Under the pieces are notes generated by a model. The model saw nothing but the letters and a program-made list of their open reading frames with translations, was not told the origin of the DNA and did not search any database. The position numbers and the translations under genes are program-made. From positions 1 to 13,970 of the forward strand of contig BBXU01002198.1 of assembly GCA_001598975.1 (NCBI GenBank): 13,970 bases of DNA, read 5' to 3'. Positions 1 through 7,568 of the stretch are shown in pieces (the stretch's first letter is position 1; each line of letters opens with the position of its first letter). The DNA comes from Parachlorella kessleri. Lineage: Eukaryota; Chlorophyta; Trebouxiophyceae; Chlorellales; Chlorellaceae.

Positions 1-48
1 CCCGCACGCCCATTCACCACCCACCCACCCACGCTCGCAGACATGTAC

Positions 49-1513
49 CTTTTTGTCCTTGGAGCTTTTCTTCGTCTTCAGGCGCTCCTTGTGCCTACGC
101 TTCTTTGACTTCTTCTTATCCTTGTCCTTCTCCTGAGGGCAAAGCCCGACAACCTCACTTCATTGCAAGTTGTCAAGTGTGCAGCGGTGATAAGGCACAA
201 GCAGCCGCCACCAAGCAGCCTGCGAGGTACCTGCAAGGTACCCACTAGCCGCAATAGCGCAGGGGAACGCAGACCATGCCAGTCCAACCCAAGCAATGCC
301 CAAGCCCGTGCAGTAGTGTGACCCATCTAGTTACTGCCTCAGGATCGATGCTATGCACAACCCCTTGCTAAACCCCAGCACAAGCCCCTCCAGAACCCTC
401 TGCCCCTTGACCCCCCAAATGTCTCCCCCCGGCCCCCGACCCCTCCCACCACCAGCACTGCCAGCCTGCATCACACACCTTAGCCTCCTTGCCCGCAGAA
501 GCGGCCCCGGCGCTGGAGTGGCCCAGGCGCCTCGCCCGTTCCTCCGCTAGCGCTTCCCTGTACTCGCCTGCAGGGTGGGTGGCGTTAGTGCGAGCGAACC
601 AGGCGGGCGGGAGGAGCCAGGGTGCCGGGGGGGGCCGGGGGGCACCAGTGGAGAGGCTGCTGCCCCATGCACAGCGCGAGGAGCGCAGGGGCCACGCAGG
701 CCACAAATCCCAACGAAGCGATCCGCCAACGGGTGCCGTTCGGAACACTCCGGCAGCCTGATGCACGCCGGGCCCTGACCCAGCCCCAAGGCTGGCATAT
801 GCATGGAGTACCGCTAGGCATCTGCCATCCAGGCTGCAGCCCCAAGCGCGGGCGGGGCTGTCACGGCCCACACAATGTGACCCTTTCGGTAGGCATGCAC
901 CGCATAGGCAACACTATGTATATTTAAGACTCCTCGCCAGGCGTGGCAGACTTACGCATGGCCGACTCCTGCTGCTCCGCCAGTGCAGCCTGCCTCAGCT
1001 CTTCTTCTTTCTGCTTGGCCTTCCAATCCTCCCAGCTGCAGCAGGCGCAACATGGGGGGCACCGTTACTTTCTTTCTTTTAAAAAGCTACAGCAGGCGCA
1101 GCATGGGACACCGTTACTTTCTTAATTCCACGCGGAGGCTGGGGTTACCAAGCTCCAGACGAGCCGCGTCGGGCTTATGTGTCTTGCCCCACAAACTACA
1201 ACTTGCAACAAGGCGAGGCAGGAAGTGGCCGTCTGCCGCCCCCCTCTCTATGCTTTCCCTAAACGGAAACCCAGCCAATTCACTACGAGTAACAAGGGCC
1301 GCAGGAAGAGACCCAACCCTATGTGCTACACTTCTTCTCTACCCATGCCTACCTCGGCCGCTCCACTTGCAGGGACGCGAGGCGGGCCTCATGCCAGGCG
1401 GAGGAGTGGAAGGACGCGTCCACGCCCTGTCCGCTGGCCTCTTCAGGGCCACCCTCGCCGCCACCAGAGTGCTTGGATAGCTGCCGCGCCTTGTGCTGCT
1501 GGTTCTTGCCCAT
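49..1513 (-). CDS. FAM133-like lysine-rich protein (5' part of gene, exons 1-4)
   Basis: Four coding exons join in phase on the minus strand: 1513-1353, 1035-956, 567-479 and 132-49. Donors are GTAGGC, GTAAGT, GTGTGT and GTACAT; acceptors are CTGCAG, CTGCAG and CTCAG. They encode 138 residues. The start MGKNQQHKARQ, the centre (FHSSAWHEARLASL, then SWEDWKAKQKEEE after the first junction), the segment MREYREALAEERARRLG, and a Lys/Arg-rich tail with many KK and KD pairs match, in order, a small conserved plant protein annotated as FAM133-like; I recognise this from memory, not from a search. Proteins of this type are basic, probably nuclear and of unknown biochemical role. No enzyme motif is visible. 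The split codons AG|C and C|GC fall inside conserved words, which supports the exon joins. The gene continues beyond the left edge, so the C-terminus and poly(A) site are missing. The exon structure is secure; the family name is moderately so. Confidence 0.72.
1034..1123. repeat. Tandem duplication of the intron 1 splice-acceptor region
   Basis: Two imperfect direct copies, 1034-1074 (41 nt) and 1085-1123 (39 nt), share the pattern AGCTRCAGCAGGCGCARCAT followed by a G run, ACACCG or GCACCG, and TTACTTTCTT. The first copy contains the real acceptor of FAM133-like exon 2 (minus strand CTGCAG|C at 1038-1036). The second copy carries a matching CTGTAG about 51 nt upstream in the transcript. Confidence 0.85.
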
Positions 1514-2046
1514 CCCTACCAGCTGAGCAACGGGTTTAGATGGGGTAGGCGGAAGTTGAGCTTCAAGCCCTTGGTGTGCTAATTAACTCCGGATACCTGC
1601 AGCGCTTTTGGTAGCTGTTATGAAAGGTGCAGGTACCCGTAGTTCCGCTAGCTCGAGCCATCATCACTTCTGTACCACGGGGCCAGTCGCAGTGCCACTC
1701 AGGGGACAGCTCACATCAGTACACGAACACTAAGCGATAGTGAAGTACGTATCTGCATACCTGCGCGTCATGACGCCATGCCAAGGTGCTAGAGTGCTTT
1801 CAGGTCATGTGCGAAGCTCTTCTATTCTTCCTTATATTCAAAATACGAGTATAATAATGAACGGCGTGTAGCGAAGCACTAGGCTAGCCCGGTTTCGCCT
1901 CCCGCTTCTGACGTGGATCTTCCCTTCCCTTTTCAACAGCCCGGCACCCTAACAGCGCTACCTTCAAGGGGTTCCGGAGCTTCCTTGCTGGCTGGCTAGG
2001 GGGGTCTAGATCACAAGGGTGCCCTATCGCTTGAACCGTGGTCAGC
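1514..2046. promoter_or_regulatory. Divergent promoter region between FAM133-like and peroxidase genes
   Basis: This 533-bp stretch separates the two start codons and must hold both 5' UTRs and both promoters. It is less GC-rich than its surroundings, with an A/T patch around 1825-1862. It contains a 12-bp palindrome at 1765-1776 and an ACGT-core motif TGACGTGG at 1909-1916, the type bound by bZIP factors. A pyrimidine tract ending in CAG (about 1917-1939) could be the acceptor of a 5' UTR intron of the peroxidase gene, but I see no convincing donor. No long conserved ORF was found. Transcription start sites cannot be placed. Confidence 0.55.
1765..1776. promoter_or_regulatory. 12-bp perfect palindrome, paired TGACG half-sites
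   Basis: GCGTCATGACGC reads the same on both strands and places two TGACG half-sites back to back. TGACG is the core recognised by TGA/CREB-type bZIP proteins. It lies within a few bases of the midpoint (1780) between the two divergent start codons. A regulatory role is inferred from position and symmetry only. Confidence 0.35.
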
Positions 2047-5000
2047 ATGTTGTCGAGGCTCCGGTCCGCCCAGGCCCTGGCTAAGCTCGCCAGGACCTAT
2101 GCCACTGAGGCTGGCGCCGTTGAGGCTAAGAAGGGCGGCGGAGTGAGTCTCCAGGGCAGATACGGGGCTTGTTTAGGGAATTGGCCCCGTGGCAGGCATG
2201 GGGTGACTAGGGCCCGTCATCGCGGATACCGTCTCCTTCCCTGGATATTAATTTTGCGACTTTGTCACGCTTGTGATCCCCTGGATGCGCCACCTGTACT
2301 GCACTCCAAGGTGCCCTGGTTGCCACAGATGGCCCATAAACCAGCAGAAGATGCTCACCGTCTCGCACGCTGGGCCTCTGCAGGGCTTCAAGCTGCTACT
2401 GGCGCTGACTGGTGCAGCCGGTGGGCTGTACTATGCCAAGGAGAAGGGCCTGCTGGATGGCGTGACCGGCGTCCCTGCGCCCCTCAAGGTGAGTCAGGCT
2501 CGCCTGCTGCTGGTTGGGCTGGGCTGTCGAAGGCAGTGCAGTCCACGGTGCTCTGCACCGCAAGCACATGCATCAGATGCATGGCTAGGGAGCTGGTGTT
2601 GGGGAGATACCAAGGCTGCCCGCCCGTTGGCTACCTGCCTGGTGGAAGGGCAGGCAGGGCTTGACGCGCGGGTGCCATCTATCTGCCCAAGGATGGACTG
2701 ACACTTGGCTTTGGTAGCCGTAAGGCATGTGTAGGTGATGGCGGGGCAGTGTTGTTTGTGTTGTGCAGCAGCAGGAGGACTTCAAGCCTGACTACGACGC
2801 TGTGCGTGCTGCCATCTCCGACCTGCTGGACTCCAACCCAGACTACGACGATGGCAGCTACGGCCCCATACTTGTGAGGTGAGCCTTGTAGACCGCCCAA
2901 AGTCGCCCTTATAGGCGGGTGGGGACAAGGCAGTACGAGGTTCAGGGCTGGGGTGTATAGGTTATGCCCGTCTGGGGATGGGCGAAGGAAGCCGAGGGGG
3001 AGGACAGCCAGTTCGACTGCCGTTTCGTGTCACGCCTGTTGGACCCAAACAAGGCAGGAGCTGGTGTGCAGCTCTGGAGCATGGTGAGGTGCGTATAGCC
3101 GCATTGTGGTTGGACCTTGTACATGTGTGGTTTCTGTGTGCGGTTGCAGGCTGGCATGGCACACCTCGGGGACCTACGACAAGAACACTGGCAGGGGCGG
3201 CTCCAATGGAGCCACCATGCGGTAAGTCATCGCTTTGCTATTGACTTGGGTGCGCTGTTGACTTTGGAGGTCAGGACCGTGCCATCACCGAGGGCGCCTC
3301 GGAGTTGTGTGGTGTGTGTGCGTGTGTGTGGTGGTGTTGGTGGGGCGGGGAGGGGCGTGGTGGTGTCAGCCAGGGGTCTTGCCCTCCGCGAGTGCTAGTG
3401 CATTGCAAGTGTAGCTGCACCCCGTCGCGCGTGCGCTCAAGGGCCCCTACACACCTGCTACGCACAGCCTGTGACACAGCGCCTTACCCCCGGCCCACGC
3501 TGGCTGGCTGGCTGGTCGCAGGTTTGCGCCCGAGTCCAACTGGGGTGCCAACGCGGGGCTGTCCATTGCTCGCGACCTGCTGGAGCCGGTGAAGGCCAAG
3601 TTCCCGTGGATCTCCTACTCCGACCTCTGGACGCTGGGGGGCGCGGTGGCCGTGGAGGAGATGGGAGGTACGCGGTAGGGGTAGTGACTAGGTAGTGGTA
3701 GTGGGTAGTAGCGTCCCCGGGGGGGCGCCCGCCTGGGGCCGTGCATCTGCTAGCTCTTGTTGAAGGGGTGGGGAGCAGCTGGTACACATGTGGCCTGCCC
3801 GACCTGCAGCTTTCTTTGCATATCACGCCATGCGCCACCAGTGTTGTTGTGAGCCCTTGGTTTCCGTGTTCTGGCCAGCTGACCTGGAGAGACAAGGCCA
3901 GCCAGCCAGGGAACTCAGACTAGGACGGTAAGGGAGCGAGGTGTGCGCTGCACGGTGCAGGCCCCGCCATCCCCTGGCGCCCCGGCCGCACCGATGTGCC
4001 AGACGTGGTGACCGACGCCGCCCTGCCCAACGGCCTGCTGCCTGACGGGGACAAGGACAACAGTGAGTGGCTGCCAGTCGTTGTGACCACATGGGGTGTC
4101 CCTCACGGGGGCGCCGGGGGGGGGGGGCAGAGGTGGCGGCATGTTGGCACGCGGGAGGGCTGTGCCTGGGTGGGAAGCCAGGGTTGAGACCACCGTCAGC
4201 TGCAGTGCATGCATCGGTCCATGTGGTTTCGGGCTTGGCAGCACAGCAATGCGACAGCAGGGTTTCCGCCCGCCCCTCCCCCTACCCGCATTCAAAAATG
4301 GCGGGTGGTGCTCGGAAGTGGGTGCTGGACAATGTGTGGGTCGTGGCCTGCCCCGCCCCCGCCCCTGCCCGCCCGCTTGAAGATGTAACGGAGCCCAAGT
4401 TATTCTCTGAAGCAGCGGTTCATCAGATATTGTTGTCTTCAGCTTTTTTACTCCTGGTTGCAGAGCACGTGCGCGACATCTTCTACCGCATGGGCTTTGA
4501 CGACCAGGAGATTGTGGCGCTGTGCGGCGCCCATGCGCTGGGTCGCTGCCACAAGGACCGCTCCGGCTTTGACGGCCCCTGGACCAACGGTGAGCCAGGC
4601 TTGACACAACTGGCCTGCGGGTGGTGGGCATGCTTTGGTAATCTTGCTGCGCTTGTTGCGGTGGGGCGGCGGTTGTTCAGGAGGGGGTGGGCAGGGCAGG
4701 GGGCGGTCAGTGGTGGCTGCCTGGTTCGGTGGTTGATGGAGGGGAGGTGGGCGCTGTTGCTCTGTCGCCCAGGTGCATCAGGCTGGCCTGGGCTCTAAAA
4801 GCTCTGGATAGGTTTGGCCTGCTTCCGCACCCCTGGACTACAAGGCAACCCTTAGCCACCCCTGCGTGTATGCGTTGGCTGCAGCCCCCACCACCTTCTC
4901 CAACCTGTACTTCACGGAGCTCAAGGAGAACAAGTGGCACAAGCGCAAGTGGGACGGGCCCCTGCAGGTGAATATGCGTGTGGTGGTGGTGGTAGGGTGG

Positions 5001-6475
5001 GTGAGTGGTGGTGGTGGTGGTGTGGACGAGTGGGTGGGGGGGGAGGGGGGGGGCCGATTCTGCAAGTCTTGGAACGAGGGGGGTTTTAGTGCTGTGAAGA
5101 AAAGGTAGTGTATCTAGGAGGTGAGAAGGCGGGGCCGTACTGTTGTGAAGACTGCTGTGGGCGGCACCAGTCAGCCGGGCTGAGCTGCGGTGGTTGCAAA
5201 CGCGGGTACCCAGCGGGTGCTGGTAGGCAGGTGGTAGGTGTCTGTGCCTTGATGGCTCTGATGCCTGGGGGATTGGATAGTGCCTGGGGAGCAGTGGTTG
5301 CTGCCAGTCGCTGGCAGCGGCTGGCGTGTTGGCCAAGCGCATGTCTATCACTTACTTGCGCACATGGCCCCGTGCTCGGCCCGCAGTACGAGGACCGGAG
5401 CAAGCAGCTGATGATGCTCAACACCGACATGTGGCTGCTCTGGGACAAGAAGGTGGGTGATGTGGTGTCGCCGACAGGCGCTGCAGACCACGGGGCTGAG
5501 GGAGGATTGAGAGGGGGGGGGGCTGCAAGCTTCAACAAGGACTCGTGAACTGGCGCTTGATTGCGACAGATTCCAACCTGCGCCTGCTGCCGCTGCACCT
5601 GCTGGTGCCTTTTCTTTGCAGTCCCTTTGCTGGGGTATGGGCACGTCTAAGCTTACCTGTTGCTCTTGTCATGAGGTGCGTTTGCTATGGTGCTGGTCGT
5701 TACGATAATCCAGCAGCCCTGTCGCCCACTATCTTGGAGATGCTGCTGTTGCTGTTCCCACGGCTGCAGTTCCGCAAGTATGTGGACCTGTATGCCAAGG
5801 ACCAGGACAAGTTCTTCGAGGACTTTGCCAAGGTAGGACTGACTGTTGGCGGGGGTGGGGTGGGGTGGTGGGGGCTCCAGCGTGTACTTGGTAGCTGGGC
5901 ATCAGCGCGGCGGCTTGGGTGCATGCAGCCGTATTTACCTGGTGGGTTACTGCCGTGGCTCTGTAAGCGCTGGTGTGCTCCCCACCTGGTTATAGGGTGG
6001 CCTTGTGTCCGACCAGCTCCACGCATGGCGCACACTGACGGGCTTGGTGCTTGTTGCCAGCCAGGCGGTGGGTTGGCAGCACTGCATGGGGGGGCTTCCG
6101 CCAGCCCATGCACAGCCCACAACCTGCCTCCAAACACCCTCCCTCACTCTGGGATACACGTGACAGCAGGAGGTGGACAGCGGTGTGGTGGCTGCCAGCT
6201 GCGTCAGCTGGTAGAGCGGCAAGTGGGAAGAAGCGAAGAAGCAGGAAGGCCGTGAACAATATATTATATGTTTATATATTATTATTATCAGCTTTCAATT
6301 ATTGTTATGGAGTTTTTTTTTCTGTCCACAGGCGTTCAGCAAGCTGCTGGAGCTGGGTGTGCCTTACGAGCAGACCGAGGCGGCGCTCGCCGGCTCCCCA
6401 CCCCCGGCGCTCCCCCCGGCACCAAGCCCCAGGGGCCTGTGGCATAATGGATATGCTTGGGTAGGGTATGGCTAG
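2047..6475 (+). CDS. CCP1: Mitochondrial cytochrome c peroxidase (class I; APX/CcP hybrid features)
   Basis: Eleven exons (2047-2142, 2384-2488, 2769-2878, 3150-3221, 3522-3667, 3961-4062, 4464-4589, 4885-4967, 5387-5452, 5770-5832, 6332-6475) join in phase to 370 codons; yeast CCP has 361. The product reduces H2O2 to water using a haem and an electron donor, expected to be cytochrome c in the intermembrane space. Distal residues are R104, W107 and H108 (VRLAWH). The proximal haem ligand is H234 (CGAHALG), with radical Trp W250 (GPW) and the hydrogen-bonding D294 (NTDMW). C239 and R243 are unusual for yeast-type CCP. Residues 1-32 form an Arg-rich presequence with a possible RTY|A cleavage site. 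Residues 36-50 are a hydrophobic segment like the sorting helix of yeast CCP. The C-terminal ~25 residues are a Pro/Ala-rich tail. An in-frame TGA at 2032-2034 supports ATG 2047. The symbol follows yeast; the family call is very secure, electron-donor preference is not. Confidence 0.93.
2766..2774 (+). other. Triple tandem splice acceptor (CAGCAGCAG) at peroxidase exon 3
   Basis: Three CAG trinucleotides in a row precede GAGGACTTC, so splicing after 2768, 2771 or 2774 stays in frame and yields QQEDF, QEDF or EDF. The site lies at the boundary between the presequence (exons 1-2) and the mature enzyme (exon 3 onward). I used the first acceptor in the 370-residue model. Which one the cell prefers cannot be told from sequence. 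Confidence 0.6.
3306..3365 (+). repeat. GT-rich low-complexity tract in peroxidase intron 4
   Basis: An irregular (GT)n tract running into GGTGG and GGGG runs lies inside the intron 3222-3521. It is simple-sequence DNA with no coding signal; the same G/T bias appears in other introns of this gene. Confidence 0.7.
4976..5053 (+). repeat. TGG-repeat and G-run tract in peroxidase intron 8
   Basis: Just after the exon 8 donor (4968) the intron has runs of TGG/GGT repeats. These are followed at about 5030-5053 by GGGTGGGGGGGGAGGGGGGG-type sequence. Four or more runs of three or more G on the sense strand could form a G-quadruplex in DNA or pre-mRNA. It is a low-complexity intron sequence; any effect on splicing is untested. 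Confidence 0.7.
5622..5675 (+). other. Possible cassette exon (18 codons) in peroxidase intron 9
   Basis: Inside the phase-0 intron 5453-5769 there is a good-looking acceptor, pyrimidine-rich TTTTCTTTGCAG, ending at 5621, and a GTGCGT donor at 5676. The 54 nt between them have no stop in the matching phase and encode [18 protein letters not shown]. Inclusion would insert 18 residues between the proximal-side helix ending in LLWDKK and the conserved [16 protein letters not shown] segment. Known family members are continuous there, so a major functional isoform is unlikely. It may be a minor or non-productive splice form, or chance. Confidence 0.2.
6256..6315 (+). other. AT-rich island in peroxidase intron 10
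   Basis: A sharply AT-rich stretch (TATATTA-type sequence with ATT repeats) sits in otherwise GC-rich DNA, about 20 to 75 nt upstream of the exon 11 acceptor at 6331. It is preceded at 6203-6217 by a tRNA D-arm-like string, GTCAGCTGGTAGAGC. It may simply help define the 3' splice site, or be the tail of a decayed short retroelement. No B box or target-site duplication was found. Confidence 0.4.
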
Positions 6476-6845
6476 TAGTGCCATCTGACCAAGGGCCGGG
6501 CGTAGTGTTGCCGCTGGCCATTGTGGTGATGGGAGCTGCGCTGCGCTGTCCCGGGTGGGCGCCTGAGGGACGCTGCCGGCAGGGTAATAGAGCCAAGGAT
6601 GATACGTATGAGTCAGAGAGAGGCGGGGCATTGTTCCAGGGTGGGACAAGGGCGGTTGGGTGGCACGCGCTGAGGGAGGGTGGTGGTTGAGGGGGAGGCG
6701 TGGCCTGAGGCTGCCTCGTCCCTGCCATGCAACCAGTCCAGCGGGCGGGGCTTCACTCTGGCCTGTTTAGAAACATGCGCATCACACATGAAGCACACAT
6801 CTGGTGGCTTTGGGAGTGTTGGATGTTGACGTTGAATGTATGTAC

Positions 6846-6850
6846 TGTAA
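6846..6850 (+). terminator. TGTAA polyadenylation signal for the peroxidase gene
   Basis: TGTAA is the standard nuclear polyadenylation signal in chlorophycean algae. This is the first plus-strand copy I found after the stop at 6475, giving a 3' UTR of about 385 nt. A second copy at 6923-6927 is an alternative. Confidence 0.5.
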
Positions 6851-7198
6851 GGGGTAAGGTGTGAACTTTGGGCCAGGCAGGTGCCTTGACCTTGCGCGGT
6901 TTAGAGGTGCTGGAAATGCACATGTAAGCAGTGCAGGCCGGGTGCATGTGGCTTGTGCCTTTTCATCTCTACGTGGCTGCTGGGGTGTTGTGCCAGGTCA
7001 GCGACGGTTGGCTTGGCGAGGTTGGCTAGGGTTGTGGTGCTTGCTAAGACATAGTAACCCATTGCAGAGCGACCAGACTTGTCGGGCGATATGCCGAGGG
7101 TGTTGTGAGCTTGCCCCACCTGTTAGGCGCCTGGGAACTTGACTCAGGATCCTAGGAGACTCCCTCCCCAGTTGTTGCTGTTTGGCGGTGACATCCTG

Positions 7199-7208
7199 TA
7201 TAAAAATA
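7199..7208 (+). promoter_or_regulatory. TATA-like element upstream of DEG7
   Basis: TATAAAAATA stands out in GC-rich DNA about 370 nt upstream of the DEG7 start codon. If used, transcription would begin near 7230 and the leader would be about 340 nt, containing upstream ATGs at 7271, 7274 and 7320. Supported by motif and position only. Confidence 0.3.
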
Positions 7209-7568
7209 ACCAGCCTTGTCAAGTGAACGAGCAGGCAGACCACTGGCAGTGTAGTGAGGTAGCCAGAACAATGATGGCCACCCCCCCGCCTCCCGGCCTT
7301 GTCCAGGGTTGCTCCCATCATGTAACCCCAGGCAAAGTTGGAAATCACCGTCAACAGGATCAGTGGTGGTGGGTCAAGCACTATCGAGCCCAAGATAGAT
7401 ACACAGCTCAAGGGCCCACACAGATTGACCACCCTGTGCTGCGCCTGCTGAGTGACCCACGTAGCACCCGAGACTTTGTCCTTGCTTGATTTCTAGCCTC
7501 GTTTCGACTATTTCCGGCCACATATACCCTCCATTGCCCTTTAACAGCAGCTTACCAGGCCTACACGC

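Larger units (their letters stand above)
6476..7568. other. Intergenic: peroxidase 3' UTR and presumed DEG7 promoter/leader
   Basis: No exon with recognisable protein similarity was found in this 1.1-kb stretch. The left part should be the peroxidase 3' UTR; TGTAA polyadenylation motifs occur at 6846-6850 and 6923-6927. The right part should hold the DEG7 promoter and 5' UTR, with a TATA-like element at 7199-7208 and several ATGs before the chosen DEG7 start. Open frames on both strands here show no family motifs and look like GC-rich chance ORFs. Confidence 0.6.

Noticed and set aside
914..927. TATATTTAAG, a TATA-like string on the plus strand
   Set aside because: It lies inside intron 2 of the FAM133-like gene on the opposite strand, with no gene downstream in the right position.
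2038..2046. GTG start giving three extra residues before the peroxidase ATG
   Set aside because: Eukaryotic nuclear genes normally start at ATG; ATG 2047 begins a good presequence and follows an in-frame TGA at 2032-2034.
3915..4631. 238-residue open frame on the minus strand across the peroxidase gene, and similar long minus frames (4707-5351, 11540-12259)
   Set aside because: They lie opposite well-supported exons and introns, have Pro/Arg/His-rich compositions typical of GC-rich chance frames, and show no family motifs.
6190..6260. A functional tRNA gene at the GGTAGAGC string
   Set aside because: Only the D-arm matches; no anticodon stem-loop, no GGTTCRA B box and no closing acceptor stem.
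6998..7432. 144-residue minus-strand ORF with hydrophobic stretches in the intergenic region
   Set aside because: No recognisable domain, no splice-linked neighbours and no TGTAA context; better explained as chance.
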